A stretch of DNA of 64,000 nucleotides from Solilutibacter pythonis (GTDB lineage Bacteria > Pseudomonadota > Gammaproteobacteria > Xanthomonadales > Xanthomonadaceae). The stretch lies in contig NZ_RFLY01000002.1 of the NCBI RefSeq assembly GCF_003697345.1, forward strand, positions 162,881-226,880, read 5' to 3'. Shown piece by piece: positions 21,729 to 32,600 of the stretch (positions are counted from its first letter, which is position 1; each line of letters starts with the position of its first letter). The notes under the pieces are model-generated. The model ran no database searches and had not been told where the DNA came from. It saw only the letters and a list, made by a program, of their open reading frames with translations. The translations under genes were made by a program, and so were the position numbers.

Positions 21729-21734
21729 CGCTCC

Positions 21735-22715
21735 ATGCGCGACTGGCAACCCTCCGCATCGTTCGAAAGCCTGCGCCTGCGCGCCGGGCTGAACCGCCTG
21801 ATCCGCGAATTCTTCCATGCGCGCGGCGTGCTGGAAGTGGAAACGCCGATGATGTCGCTGGCTGGCGTCACCGACATCCACATCGCGCCGTTTTCGCTGC
21901 AATTCTCCGGCCGCACCGATGGCGCGCCACGCACGCGCTGGCTGCGCACCTCGCCCGAATACCCGATGAAACGCCTGCTCGCCGCTGGCCTTGGCGATTG
22001 CTACGAACTGGGCCGGGTGTTCCGCGATGGCGAGGCCGGCGGCCGCCACAATCCCGAGTTCACCCTGCTGGAGTGGTATCGGCTTGGCTGGGATCACCAT
22101 CGCCTGGTCGGCGAGACGGTCGCGCTGGTGCGGGCGGCGCTGGCGCTGGTCGGGCGCGCGGCGGCTTCGGTCGAGATCGTGACCTACCGCGAGCTGTACC
22201 GGCGCTCGCTCGGCATCGACCCGTTCACCGCCCCGGTGGCGGATCTGCGCTCGGCGCTCGGCGATGTCGTCATCGATCCCGCCGGCCTGACCCGCGACGA
22301 CTGGCTCGATTTGCTGATGACCCATCGCATCCAGCCCCTGTTTCCGTGCGATGCGATCACCGTACTGCACGATTACCCGGCATCGCAATGCGCCCTGGCG
22401 CGGCTTCGCGACGATGGCGACGGCCACCCCGTGGCCGAGCGTTTCGAGCTTTACCTCGGCCCGCTGGAACTCGCCAACGGCTATCACGAGCTGGGCGACG
22501 CGGCCGAGCAGGGCGAGCGCTTCCGCCGTGATGTCGATACACGGCTGGCTCGCGATGGCGCCGCGCCGCCGATCGACCAGCATCTGCTGGACGCGCTGGC
22601 GCATGGCCTGCCGGCCTGCGCCGGGGTCGCGCTCGGCATCGACCGGCTGCTGATGGCGATGCGCGAGACCGCCCGCATCGCCGACGTGCTCGCCTTCGAT
22701 TTCGCCCGCGCCTGA
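21735..22715 (+). CDS. epmA: Elongation factor P beta-lysyltransferase (EpmA/PoxA/GenX)
   Basis: EpmA is a class II LysRS paralogue that attaches (R)-beta-lysine to a conserved Lys of elongation factor P, easing translation through polyproline. It has 326 residues, like E. coli EpmA, and lacks the anticodon-binding domain of true LysRS. Motif 2 contains LRTSPEYPMKRLL and HNPEFTLLEWY; motif 3 contains GVALGIDRLLMA. EpmB and efp are not in the window. Confidence 0.95.
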   Translation: MRDWQPSASFESLRLRAGLNRLIREFFHARGVLEVETPMMSLAGVTDIHIAPFSLQFSGRTDGAPRTRWLRTSPEYPMKRLLAAGLGDCYELGRVFRDGEAGGRHNPEFTLLEWYRLGWDHHRLVGETVALVRAALALVGRAAASVEIVTYRELYRRSLGIDPFTAPVADLRSALGDVVIDPAGLTRDDWLDLLMTHRIQPLFPCDAITVLHDYPASQCALARLRDDGDGHPVAERFELYLGPLELANGYHELGDAAEQGERFRRDVDTRLARDGAAPPIDQHLLDALAHGLPACAGVALGIDRLLMAMRETARIADVLAFDFARA

Positions 22716-22752
22716 GTCCGTCGGGTTTCTCTTGGCGTTCATCTCGGCGCGT

Positions 22753-22758
22753 TACATT
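22753..22758 (+). promoter_or_regulatory. -10-like box 6 bases before the DUF3011 gene
   Basis: TACATT is six bases before ATG 22765, with TTGGCG (22732-22737) 15 bases further upstream as a possible -35. The mRNA would start at or next to the ATG. Confidence 0.45.
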
Positions 22759-22764
22759 GCGCGC

Positions 22765-23547
22765 ATGGGGAACTATCCGACATCGCCGCGCTTGGCCTGC
22801 CTCCTCCTGATCGCCTTGGCGGGGATGGGGTCGCCGCCGGCCGCGTCGGCCGGTACGCCGGAGCGGGTGCGCTGCGAATCCGTCGCCGAGCGCTGGAGCC
22901 ACTGCCCGCTGCCGTTCAAGGGCGAGGCGGCCATGCTGCGTCAGCTATCGCGCAATGCCTGCGTCCGCAACTATTCCTGGGGCCAGGACGCGCAGGGCGT
23001 CTGGGTGTCGCGTGGTTGCCGCGCCGAGTTCGGCCCGACCCTCGATGGCGAGCAGGCCCAGGCCGGCGCGGCGGCGCGGATGCGTTCGCTGCGCTGCGAA
23101 TCGCGCAATGGCGCCCATACGCGCTGCCCGGCCGAAACCGGGCAGGGCGTGCGCCTGACCCGGCAACTGTCTTCCATCGATTGCGAACTCGGGCGCAGTT
23201 GGGGCTATGACGAAGAAGGGGTCTGGGTCTCGCGCGGTTGCCGTGCCGAATTCCTGGTGGGCGCGAATAAGCGCGGCGATAACTTCTTCGGCCGGTTGTT
23301 CCAGCGCAAGAAGCCGGTGCAGGGCGCCTCGGCCGCCATGCCCGGCGATGACGCGACCGGACGGCCGTTGCGTTGCGAATCGCTGAAGGCGCAGCGGCAG
23401 GTATGCGCGCTGAAGCCGCCGGCCGGCAAGGTCGAACTGGTGCGGCAACTTTCCAATGCCGCCTGCAAGCGCGGCAGCGGTTGGGGCTGGGACAGCCGTG
23501 AGGTCTGGGTCGACAAGGGCTGCCGCGCCGAATTCATGGTCTGGTAA
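22765..23547 (+). CDS. Secreted protein with three DUF3011 repeats
   Basis: A predicted periplasmic or secreted protein of 260 residues with an N-terminal signal peptide ending near SAG (about residue 29). Three repeats follow, each with a CES motif, an LxRQLSxxxC segment, a W-containing GW/SWG turn and a closing VWVxxGCRAEF. They lie around residues 35-85, 105-160 and 195-260. Each repeat has four regular cysteines, so disulfides are likely. DUF3011 proteins are common in Xanthomonadaceae; their function is unknown. A TTG-initiated extension to 22732 is possible but less likely. Confidence 0.9.
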   Translation: MGNYPTSPRLACLLLIALAGMGSPPAASAGTPERVRCESVAERWSHCPLPFKGEAAMLRQLSRNACVRNYSWGQDAQGVWVSRGCRAEFGPTLDGEQAQAGAAARMRSLRCESRNGAHTRCPAETGQGVRLTRQLSSIDCELGRSWGYDEEGVWVSRGCRAEFLVGANKRGDNFFGRLFQRKKPVQGASAAMPGDDATGRPLRCESLKAQRQVCALKPPAGKVELVRQLSNAACKRGSGWGWDSREVWVDKGCRAEFMVW

Positions 23548-23706
23548 CCGGGTTTGCGGTGAAGGTGCATGGCCGGGCGTGGGTGCGTTGAAAAGCCGGG
23601 TTGGCCCTTTAGCCTTTCCCGAGGGCCGTATTGAAGACCGGATTGCGGCGTGGCACGCATGCGGCCCGCCGCCGCGCGGAATCCGTGCCCGTGACGGCGC
23701 GCCCGG

Positions 23707-23712
23707 TAGACT
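23707..23712 (+). promoter_or_regulatory. -10-like box 6 bases before mtnA start
   Basis: TAGACT lies six bases before the mtnA ATG, and CCGCGC between them is not a ribosome-binding site. It fits a leaderless start. No matching -35 was found. Confidence 0.45.
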
Positions 23713-23718
23713 CCGCGC

Positions 23719-24777
23719 ATGAGCGCATTCGACTACGCCCGTTACGACCGCATTCGTCCGATCCGCTGGCGCGGCGACGCGCTGGAATTGCTCGACCAGC
23801 GCAAACTGCCGTTCGTCACCGAATATGCCCGCGCCGCCAGCAGCGATGAAGTGGCGGCGGCCATCCGCGGGCTGATCGTGCGTGGCGCGCCGGCCATCGG
23901 TATTTCGGCCGCCTGGGGTGTGCTGTTGGCGGCCCGCGACGTCGAGGCCGCCGATGGCGACGAAGCCATGGCGAAGCTCGCGCCCGCCATGCGGCGCCTC
24001 GGCGCGGCGCGTCCAACCGCGGTCAATCTGGCCTGGGCGCTGGCGCGGATGCGCGCGGTATTGCACGATGCCGGCGCCGGCTGGCGCGAAGTGCTTGAAC
24101 GCGAGGCCCGGGCCATAGAAACCGAGGACCTGGCCGCGAACCGGGCCATGGGCGTGGCCGGCGCCGCACTCATCGCGCCGGGAAGCGGCGTGCTGACCCA
24201 CTGCAATACCGGCTCGCTGGCCACCGCCGGTTTCGGCACCGCGCTCGGGGTGATTCGCGCCGGCGTGGCCGAGGGCCGCATCGCGCGGGTGTTCGCCGGG
24301 GAGACTAGGCCATGGAACCAGGGCGCGCGATTGACCGTGTGGGAGCTGCAACAGGACGGCATCGATGCCACTTTGATCGCCGATGCCGCCGCCTCGCATC
24401 TGATGAGCACCGGGCGGGTGCAGTGGGTGGTCGTCGGCGCCGACCGGATTTGCGCCAACGGTGATACCGCCAACAAGATCGGCACCCGCCAGCTCGCCAT
24501 CGCCGCCCGCCACCATGGGGTGAAATTCATGGTGGTGGCGCCGTCCTCGACGGTGGACATGGCCACGGCTTCGGGCGATCTCATCGAAATCGAGGAGCGT
24601 GACCCGGCCGAGCTGCTCACTCGGCACGGCGAGCGTACCGTCGCCGAAGGCGTGCGGGCCTGGAACCCGGTGTTCGATGTCGCCCCGCACGGGCTGATCG
24701 ATGCCATCGTCAGCGAGCGCGGCGTGGTGACGCGGCCGAACGCGGCCGCGATGGACGCGACGTTCGGCAAGCGTTGA
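23719..24777 (+). CDS. mtnA: Methylthioribose-1-phosphate isomerase
   Basis: MtnA converts 5-methylthioribose-1-phosphate to 5-methylthioribulose-1-phosphate in methionine salvage. It has 352 residues, the usual length, with the eIF2B-like fold: [19 protein letters not shown] near 47-66, [27 protein letters not shown] near 159-176, [12 protein letters not shown] and [20 protein letters not shown]. These include the conserved Cys and Asp of the active site. The mtnA-gyrA order is typical of Xanthomonads. The methylthioinosine phosphorylase at 58665 supplies the same route. Confidence 0.96.
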   Translation: MSAFDYARYDRIRPIRWRGDALELLDQRKLPFVTEYARAASSDEVAAAIRGLIVRGAPAIGISAAWGVLLAARDVEAADGDEAMAKLAPAMRRLGAARPTAVNLAWALARMRAVLHDAGAGWREVLEREARAIETEDLAANRAMGVAGAALIAPGSGVLTHCNTGSLATAGFGTALGVIRAGVAEGRIARVFAGETRPWNQGARLTVWELQQDGIDATLIADAAASHLMSTGRVQWVVVGADRICANGDTANKIGTRQLAIAARHHGVKFMVVAPSSTVDMATASGDLIEIEERDPAELLTRHGERTVAEGVRAWNPVFDVAPHGLIDAIVSERGVVTRPNAAAMDATFGKR

Positions 24778-25144
24778 CGCCTCACTCATGACGTTCCGGC
24801 CGTGTCGCGCGCGGCCGGGGCGATTTGAAGGCGCTGAAGGCCGGCTGCCGGTGATGGGCCGCCGCCGATCACTGAGACACGGATGCTTGGCGAAGGGCGT
24901 CCCGGCGGCGATCCGCGCATGCGCCGCCAAGCATCTGAGACGACTGCCGTGGCTGGCCCCGGCGGGGCGGCGGCGCACGGCAACCCCTTGTTTTTCCGTG
25001 GCTTGCAACTGTCGCTGGGGGCTGTCGGATGCTAAAATCCCGCGTCTTTCCGATGCGGCCCGAGGCGCGCGCGCGAAGCGCCCCCTCCGGGCCTTGCGCG
25101 GTTGACCGAAACGCCGCCCATCCGAACCCGAACACGGAACGCTG
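24778..25144. other. mtnA-gyrA intergenic region
   Basis: There is no gene in these 367 bases. They hold an inverted repeat with flanking direct repeats (24872-24941) and a probable gyrA -10 box, TAAAAT (25033-25038). The candidate -35 TTGCAA (25003-25008) is too far away (24 bases), so the promoter is only partly resolved. Confidence 0.55.
24872..24941. repeat. Inverted repeat flanked by 7-bp direct repeats
   Basis: GATGCTTGGCG (24882-24892) is the perfect reverse complement of CGCCAAGCATC (24925-24935). Outside the arms, CTGAGAC occurs at 24872-24878 and again at 24935-24941. The whole is GC-rich and could fold into a long hairpin in the mtnA 3' region. It could be an mtnA terminator without a T tract, or a REP/MITE-like insertion. 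Confidence 0.6.
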
Positions 25145-27715
25145 ATGTCCCAATCGACCGACTCCGCCCGCGAAATCATTCCGGTCAATCTCGAAGACGA
25201 AATGCGCCGCAGCTATCTCGATTACGCGATGAGCGTGATCGTCGGGCGCGCCCTGCCGGATGTCCGGGATGGCCTGAAGCCGGTGCATCGCCGCGTGCTG
25301 TTCGCCATGAACGAATTGGGCGCGCACAGCAACAAGCCGTACTACAAATCGGCGCGCATCGTCGGCGACGTGATCGGTAAATACCATCCGCACGGCGACG
25401 CATCGGTCTACGACACGCTGGTGCGCATGGCGCAGCCCTTCTCGCTGCGCTACCTGCTGGTGGACGGGCAGGGCAACTTCGGTTCGGTCGATGGCGATCC
25501 GGCCGCGGCGATGCGCTACACCGAGGCGCGCATGTCGAAGATGGCGCACGAGCTGATGGCCGACATCGACAAGGAAACCGTCGATTTCCAGCCCAACTAC
25601 GACGAGAAGGAGCTGGAGCCGACGGTCATGCCGACCCGGTTCCCGAACCTGCTGGTCAACGGTTCCGCCGGCATCGCGGTGGGCATGGCGACCAACGTCC
25701 CGCCGCACAACCTCAACGAGGTGGTCGATGCGCTGCTGGCGATGATCGAGACGCCCGGGATCGACATCGACGGGCTGATGGAATACATCCCCGGCCCGGA
25801 CTTCCCCACCGGCGGCATCATCAACGGCGTGGGCGGCATCCAGCACGCCTACCGCACCGGTAAGGGCCGGGTACGGATGCGCGCCAAGGCCGACATCGAG
25901 GTGAACGACAACGGCCGCGAGGCGATCGTCGTCACCGAGATTCCCTACCAGGTCAACAAGGCGCGACTCATCGAGAAGATCGCCGAGCTGGTCAAGGAAA
26001 AGAAGCTCGAAGGTATCAGTGAGCTGCGCGACGAGTCCGACAAGGACGGCATGCGCATCTACGTCGAGGTCAAGCGTGGCGAATCCGCCGAGGTGGTGCT
26101 GAACAACCTCTACGCCTCCACGCCGATGGAATCGGTATTCGGCATCAACATGGTGGCGTTGGTCGATGGCCGCCCGCAGCTGCTCAACCTCAAGCAGATT
26201 CTCGAAGCCTTCCTGCGCCATCGCCGCGAGGTGGTGACCCGCCGCACCATCTTCGAGCTGCGCAAGGCGCGTTCGCGCGCGCACATCCTGGAAGGGCTGA
26301 CCGTCGCGCTCGCCAACATCGACGAGATGATCGAGCTGATCAAGACCTCGGCCAACCCGGACGAGGCGCGGCAGAAGATGCTGGCCCGGCGCTGGCAGCC
26401 GGGCATGGTGGGGGCGCTGTTGGCCGCCGCCGGCGCGGAAGCCTCGCGGCCGGAAGGGCTGCCGAAGGGCGTCGGTCTGATCGAGGGCGTCTACCAGCTC
26501 ACCGAGACGCAGGCCCAGCAGATTCTGGAAATGCGCCTGCACCGCCTGACCGGGCTGGAGCAGGAAAAGCTGACCGAGGAGTACCGGCAACTGCTCGATG
26601 CCATCCGCGGGTTGATCGAAATCCTCGAACAGCCGGGCGTGCTGATGCGGGTGATCCGCGAGGAGTTGGCGAACCTCAAGGCCGAGTTCGGCGATGCGCG
26701 CCGCAGCGAGATTCGCGCCAGCGAGGAGGATCTCGACATCCTCGACTTGATCGCGCCGGAAGATGTGGTGGTGACGCTCTCGCATTCGGGCTACGCCAAG
26801 CGCCAGCCGGCCACCACCTACCGCGCGCAGAAGCGCGGCGGCAAGGGCCGCAACGCGGCGGCGACCAAGGACGAGGATTTCATCGACCAGTTGTGGCTGG
26901 TCAATACCCACGACACGCTGCTGACCTTCACCAGCGCCGGTCGGGTGTTCTGGCTCTCGGTCTACCAGTTGCCCGATGCCGGCCCGAACGCGCGCGGCCG
27001 CCCGATCATCAACTGGATTCCGCTCGAAGCCGACGAGAAAGTGCAGGCGGTGCTGCCGGTGCGCGAATACGAACAGGGCAAGTACGTGTTCTTCGCCACC
27101 CGCCACGGCACGGTCAAGAAGACCCCGCTGACCGAGTTCGCCTTCCGCCTGGCGCGCGGCAAGATCGCCATCAACCTGGATGCGGACGACGCGCTGGTCA
27201 ACGCCGAACTCACCGATGGCGAGCGCGACGTCATGATGTTCGCCTCCAACGGCAAGGCGGTGCGCTTCGACGAGAACGCCGTGCGCTCGATGGGCCGGAC
27301 CGCCACCGGCGTGCGCGGCATGCGGCTGGCCGAAGGCGAGGAAGTGGTCAGCCTGATCGTGGTCGATGGCGAGGGCGATGTGCTGACCGCCAGCGAGAAC
27401 GGCTTCGGCAAGCGCACCGAACTGGCCGAGTTCCCCAAGAAGGGGCGCGGCACCCAGGGGGTCATCGCCCTCAAGACCACCGAGCGCAACGGCCGCCTGA
27501 TCGGCGCCATCCAGCTCACCGATCACCACGATGTACTGCTGATTTCCGATGGCGGCACCCTGGTGCGCACGCCGGCCTCGCAGATTGCCCAGGTGGGCCG
27601 CAACACCCAGGGTGTGACACTGATGAAAGTGGCGAAGGACGAGAAGTTGCAGGCCATCGAGCGCCTGGACGTATCGCTCGACGAGAATGGCGAGGAGCCG
27701 GATAGCAGCGTTTGA
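25145..27715 (+). CDS. gyrA: DNA gyrase subunit A
   Basis: GyrA is the breakage-reunion subunit of gyrase, which introduces negative supercoils with GyrB. It has 856 residues. The winged-helix core carries the catalytic Tyr125 in [10 protein letters not shown], and the quinolone-resistance region reads [10 protein letters not shown] at 81-90. The C-terminal beta-pinwheel holds the GyrA box QKRGGKGR (near 561). At the E. coli Ser83 position this protein has Ala86, followed by Ser87. Asp90 (E. coli Asp87) is kept. Confidence 0.98.
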   Translation: MSQSTDSAREIIPVNLEDEMRRSYLDYAMSVIVGRALPDVRDGLKPVHRRVLFAMNELGAHSNKPYYKSARIVGDVIGKYHPHGDASVYDTLVRMAQPFSLRYLLVDGQGNFGSVDGDPAAAMRYTEARMSKMAHELMADIDKETVDFQPNYDEKELEPTVMPTRFPNLLVNGSAGIAVGMATNVPPHNLNEVVDALLAMIETPGIDIDGLMEYIPGPDFPTGGIINGVGGIQHAYRTGKGRVRMRAKADIEVNDNGREAIVVTEIPYQVNKARLIEKIAELVKEKKLEGISELRDESDKDGMRIYVEVKRGESAEVVLNNLYASTPMESVFGINMVALVDGRPQLLNLKQILEAFLRHRREVVTRRTIFELRKARSRAHILEGLTVALANIDEMIELIKTSANPDEARQKMLARRWQPGMVGALLAAAGAEASRPEGLPKGVGLIEGVYQLTETQAQQILEMRLHRLTGLEQEKLTEEYRQLLDAIRGLIEILEQPGVLMRVIREELANLKAEFGDARRSEIRASEEDLDILDLIAPEDVVVTLSHSGYAKRQPATTYRAQKRGGKGRNAAATKDEDFIDQLWLVNTHDTLLTFTSAGRVFWLSVYQLPDAGPNARGRPIINWIPLEADEKVQAVLPVREYEQGKYVFFATRHGTVKKTPLTEFAFRLARGKIAINLDADDALVNAELTDGERDVMMFASNGKAVRFDENAVRSMGRTATGVRGMRLAEGEEVVSLIVVDGEGDVLTASENGFGKRTELAEFPKKGRGTQGVIALKTTERNGRLIGAIQLTDHHDVLLISDGGTLVRTPASQIAQVGRNTQGVTLMKVAKDEKLQAIERLDVSLDENGEEPDSSV

Positions 27716-27734
27716 GTGCCGGCTCCGCGTGGTG

Positions 27735-27763
27735 AGCGGCGGCGTGGCGTCCGCGCCGCCGCT
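27735..27763 (+). terminator. Hairpin after gyrA
   Basis: A perfect 10-bp GC-only stem, AGCGGCGGCG (27735-27744) and CGCCGCCGCT (27754-27763), lies 19 bases past the gyrA stop. Only a weak TTGTCC follows, so it may act as a transcript end-stabiliser rather than a strong terminator. Confidence 0.5.
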
Positions 27764-27989
27764 TGTCCTGCGCGGCCCAGCGATTCTCTGAATGTTCGCG
27801 GGGGAATCCGTATGGAATACCTTTGCGAGCCGGCCGTTTCGGCATACGTGTCCGCTTGAGGGGTATCGTGACGCATGCGGGCCGGCGCGTGATATTCGGT
27901 TTCACCATCGCATCGCTGTGGCGAAGGGTGTCGGCCGTCGGTGCGGCGCGCGCCGCCGCCATCCATTCCTCCCCTGCCAAGGCATCCGC

Positions 27990-29498
27990 ATGAGCGCCCC
28001 CCGTACCGATGAGATCGCCGCCATCGTTTGCGCCCGCGAGCCGATTCATCTGGTGGGCGCGATCCAGCCGGAAGGCTGGCTGCTGGTGGCCGACGAGCGG
28101 ACGCTGGCCGTCACGCACGTATCCGCCAACATGGCCGAGCTGTTCGGCGTCGGCGCGGAGGCCATGCTGGACGCGCCGTTGGCGGACTTCCTCGAAGCAG
28201 GCCTGGTGAGCACCTGTCTCGAACAGGCGCACGCCTGCCTGGATCTGCGTTCCGCCCAGCACGTCGGCCAGTACAACATCGGCGATATGGCCTGGCTTTG
28301 CGATGTTTCCACCCATTGCGGGGATGGCTTGCTGCAAATCGAGATCGAACTGGCGCCGGCCGCCCGGCAGGCGCGCAACTTCACCGCCAGCGCGCATGCG
28401 GCCGCGCTTCGCACCGCGGGCAAGCCCGATCTCGTTTCGTTCGCGCGGGAAATGGTGGCCCAACTGCGCGAACTGACCGGTTTCGACCGGGTGATGGCCT
28501 ACCGTTTCCTGCCCGACGCTACCGGCGAAGTGATGGCCGAGGCGGTGACCGAGGGGATGGAGCCGTGGCTCGGCCAACGCTATCCCGCTTCCGATATTCC
28601 GGCGCAGGCGCGGGCGTTGTATCTGAAGAACCGCATCCGGGTGATTCCCGATACCCGTTACGTGCCGGTAGCGCTGTATACCGCACGGGAAAGGGCGGGG
28701 ATGCCGCTGGACATGAGTTTCAACGTGCTGCGCAGCATTTCGCCGGTGCATCTGCAATACCTGCGCAACATGGAGGTCGGCGCCTCGATGTCGATTTCGG
28801 TCGTGTTCGACGGCCGCCTCTGGGGCATGATCCTGTTCCAGCACCGCGAACCGAGGCGGGTTTCGGCCGAGGCGCGCAACGCGCTCGACCTGCTGGGCGC
28901 CTTCTTCTCGGTGCGGGTGGCCGCGCACTTGCAGGCCGAGCAAGGCGCGTGGGCGCGCCGTACCGAGGGCATCTGCGCCGTCTTGCGCGACCAGATCGGC
29001 AGTGCGGCCGATCACGATGCCGCGATCGAGCGCGAACTGCCGCTGATGGCCCGGCTGGTCGAAAGCGACGGCATCGCCATGTACCGCGCCGGCCGCTGGC
29101 GCGACGATGCCGGCCTGCTCGATGCCGATGAGCGCGCATCGCTGGAAAGCTGGCTGGCTGTCCAGGATGGCTGGGTGGCGGCCGTCAGCCGTGGCGAATG
29201 GCGCGAGGGCGCAGGCGTGGAAGCGCCCGTGGTCGCCGGCGTGCTGGCGGTGAGGATGGCGGCCTCCGGGGACGACTGGCTGCTGTTCCTGCGCCGCCCG
29301 TACGACCGGGAAATCCGCTGGGCCGGCATTCCCGACAAGCACGTCGAACAGATCGCCGATGGCGGCTTGCGCATCGCCCCGCGCGCCGATTTCAGCGTCT
29401 GGCGCGAATTGCGGCGTGGCGCTTGCGAGGATTGGGGGGAACAGGAATTGTCCGCCGCGCATCAACTGGTCAGCCTGCTGGACACGCTGCGCCGCTGA
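27990..29498 (+). CDS. Bacteriophytochrome photosensory module without output domain
   Basis: A red/far-red photoreceptor of the bacteriophytochrome family made only of the PAS-GAF-PHY sensory core (502 residues). The biliverdin-binding Cys is Cys14 (IVCAREPIH). The GAF motif PASDIP is at 199-204, and the chromophore-site His is 254 (SPVHLQYLR). The PHY tongue reads PRADF at 464-468 where the family has PRxSF. In the PAS domain QPEG replaces the usual QPHG. No histidine kinase, GGDEF or PAS9 output follows. ATG 27990 gives the conserved N-terminus although the frame is open to 27792. No bphO haem oxygenase gene is in the window. Confidence 0.9.
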   Translation: MSAPRTDEIAAIVCAREPIHLVGAIQPEGWLLVADERTLAVTHVSANMAELFGVGAEAMLDAPLADFLEAGLVSTCLEQAHACLDLRSAQHVGQYNIGDMAWLCDVSTHCGDGLLQIEIELAPAARQARNFTASAHAAALRTAGKPDLVSFAREMVAQLRELTGFDRVMAYRFLPDATGEVMAEAVTEGMEPWLGQRYPASDIPAQARALYLKNRIRVIPDTRYVPVALYTARERAGMPLDMSFNVLRSISPVHLQYLRNMEVGASMSISVVFDGRLWGMILFQHREPRRVSAEARNALDLLGAFFSVRVAAHLQAEQGAWARRTEGICAVLRDQIGSAADHDAAIERELPLMARLVESDGIAMYRAGRWRDDAGLLDADERASLESWLAVQDGWVAAVSRGEWREGAGVEAPVVAGVLAVRMAASGDDWLLFLRRPYDREIRWAGIPDKHVEQIADGGLRIAPRADFSVWRELRRGACEDWGEQELSAAHQLVSLLDTLRR

Positions 29499-29606
29499 GC
29501 GGGACGGTATCGCCGCCCATGTGGCTGGCATAGACTGGCGCCCATCACGATCAAGCGGGGTTTCGGGATGGATACAGCCGTGGCGAAGCGACAGGGAGCG
29601 GACGCG

Positions 29607-32600
29607 ATGAGCCCGCCCCGGGCATGGCGGACGATGTTCGCCGCCCTGGTACTGGCGGTGCTGGCGCTGGCCGGCTGCAACCGGGAAGGGGGGCAACTGC
29701 CCAAGATGAGCGGCGAGCCGATCAAGGCCGCCAGCGAGGCGATCAAGGAATTCAAACTGCTGCGGGCCTACCCGGAAACCCGGGAGGGGCGCGCCGTGCT
29801 GGCGCTGGAGTTTTCCCAGCCGCTGGCCGGCACCCAGGATTTCAACCAACTGCTGCGCTTCAAGGACACGCTGAAGGAGGAGGGCGGCTGGGTGTTGGCC
29901 GATGACGGCGAGAACCGCACTTTGCGTTACCAGTTCGTCGAGCCGGATACCGAGTACACCCTGCTGATTTCCGGCAAGCTCTCCGCCGCCGATGGCCGCG
30001 TCCTCGGCAACGATCGCGAGGAAAAGGTCTTCAGCGGCGACATGAAGCCCTCGGCCGGCTTCGCCTCGCAAGGCAGCGTGTTGCCGGCCAAGGACAGCCG
30101 CGGCCTGCCGGTGGTCTCGATGAACGTCGGCGAGATCGACGTCGAGTTCTTCCGCATCGTCGAGAAACGGTTGCCGGCCTTCTTCGCCGAATACCGCAAG
30201 CCCGGCAATCGCAGCCTGTGGAACCTGGCGGGCGAATACAGCGAAAGCGGGATCGGCAAGTTCGGTGAATCGGTGTATGTCAACCGCTTCCTGCTCGACG
30301 CCAAACGCAACGCGCGCGCGGTCAGCTATCTACCGATCCAGGATATCGAGGAACTGCGCGAGCCGGGCCTGTATTTCGCGGTGATGAGGCGGGCGGGCAG
30401 CTTCGGCGACGAATTTCCCACCACCTTCTTCACCATCAGCGACATCGGTCTGCACGCGCGCGCCTACCGCGACAAGATGTTCGTCCACACCGCCTCGCTG
30501 GCCGATGGCGGCGCGCTTTCGGGCGTTGAACTGCGCCTCCTCGACGGCAAGGGCAACGCCGTGATGGAAGCCGAAAGCGACCGCAACGGCAATGCGCTCT
30601 TGCCCTACACGCTGGATGCCGCGCACGTGCTGGTGGCGACGAAGGGCGGCAACGTCTCGCTGTTGCCGTTCAACCAGCCTGCGCTGGATCTTTCCGAGTT
30701 CGATGTCGGCGGCCGGCCGCAGGGCTTGTTCGAGGTCTATCCGTGGTCGGGCCGCGACCTCTACCGCCCGGGCGAGGCTGTGCAGATATCGGCGCTCCTG
30801 CGCGATGCCGACGGCAAGCCGCTGAAGGCCGCCGGCGAGGGTGCGCAACCGTTGTTCGTGCGCTTCCTGCAACCCGATGGCAAGACCTTCCTCGATACCC
30901 GGATGACGCCGGGCGCGCTGGGTTACTACCGCCTCCTGCGCGAGATTCCGGCCGATGCGCCGACTGGCGAATGGAGACTGGAATTCCGCCTCGACCCGCA
31001 ATCGAAGGATGCCGTGCAGGGCATGAAGCTGCACGTCGAGGAGTTCCTGCCGGAGCGGATGAAGCTCGACCTCGATACCGCCAGGCCGGAGCTGGCTTTT
31101 GGCGAGCCGGTGCCGTTGCGGGTGACCGGCCGCTACCTGTACGGCGCGCCGGCGGCCGGCAACCGCTTTGGCGCCACGGCGCAGTGGCGGGTGGAACGGC
31201 ACCCGCTGGCGAAACTGCCGGGCTGGTTCTTCGGCGACCCCACCGTCAAGCTGCCCCCGGCGGACGAGGAAGGTATCGACGCCAAGCTCGATGACGACGG
31301 CAAGCTGGCGCGGGACATCGTCCTGCCCGAAGGATTGGCGCCGGTCACGCCGGTAAGCGTGCAGGTGCTGGGCAGCCTCTACGAAACCGGCGGCCGCAGC
31401 GTCGATCGCATGGTGAAACGCATCCTGTGGCCGGCATCGGCGCTGGTTGGCGTGCGTCCGCTGTTCGACCCCGAGGAAGGTAGCGACGCCAACCAGGAAG
31501 CCGGCTTCGAAATCGCCCGCTACGACCGCGCCGGCACCCCCAAGCCACAGGCCGGGCTGCAAGTGAAGCTGGTGCGGGAGTTGCGCGATTACCACTGGAG
31601 CTTCGATGATGAGGGCGGCTGGAGCTACCGTCACACCAGCCGCTACGAGACCGTGGCCGAGAAGAAGGTCGATGCCGGCGGCGCGCCGGCGAAGATCGGT
31701 TTCCCGGTGGAGTGGGGCGATTACCGGCTGGAGGTGTTCGACCCCTCGACCCGGCTCACCACGCGCTTCCCGTTCACCGCCGGCTGGAGCTGGGGCGATG
31801 ACAACCGCGGCCTCGACGCCCGCCCGGACAAGGTCAAACTGGCCTTGGACAAGACCCGCTACGCCGCCGGCGACAAGCTCAAGGTCACGGTGACGCCGCC
31901 GCAGGCCGGCAAGGGGCTGCTGCTGGTGGAGTCCGACAAACTGCTCCATGTGCAGGAAATCGATGCCAAGCCGGGCAGCACCTTCACCCTCCCGGTGACG
32001 GCCGACTGGGAACGCCACGACGTCTACATCACCGCGCTGGTGTTCCGCGGTGGCAGCGCCAAGCGCCAGGTCACGCCGGCGCGCGCGGTGGGCGAGGTGC
32101 ATGTGCCGATGGGCCGCGATGCCCGCAAGGTGGCGGTCGGGCTGGCGGTGCCGGCGATGGCGCGGCCCGAGGCCACGATCAACGTCACCGTGGCCGCGCC
32201 GCAACTGGCCGGGCAGGAAGCCTATGCGGTGCTGAGCGTGGTGGATGTCGGCATTACCAACATCACCGAATACCCGGCGCCCGACCCCTGGGGCTGGTTC
32301 TTCGGCAAGCGCCGCTTCGGCATCGACAGCTGGGATGTCTACGGCCGGGTGATCGAGAGTTTCGAAGGCGGCATGGCCAAGCTGCGCTACGGCGGCGATG
32401 CCGAGGCCGCCAAGCCCGCGCGCGCGTTGCGGCCCACGGCGAAGTTGCGCATGGCCGACCTGCATGCCGGGCCGCTCAGGCTGGATGCCAAGGGCATCGC
32501 CCGTATCCCGCTCAAACTGCCGGATTTCAACGGCACCTTGCGGGTCTCGGCGGTGGTCTATGCCGCCGATCGCTACGGCGCGCAATCGCGCGAGATGGTG

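Noticed and set aside
27792..27989. Upstream extension of the bacteriophytochrome
   Set aside because: The extra 66 codons do not resemble a phytochrome N-terminus. The chromophore Cys sits at the usual distance from ATG 27990.
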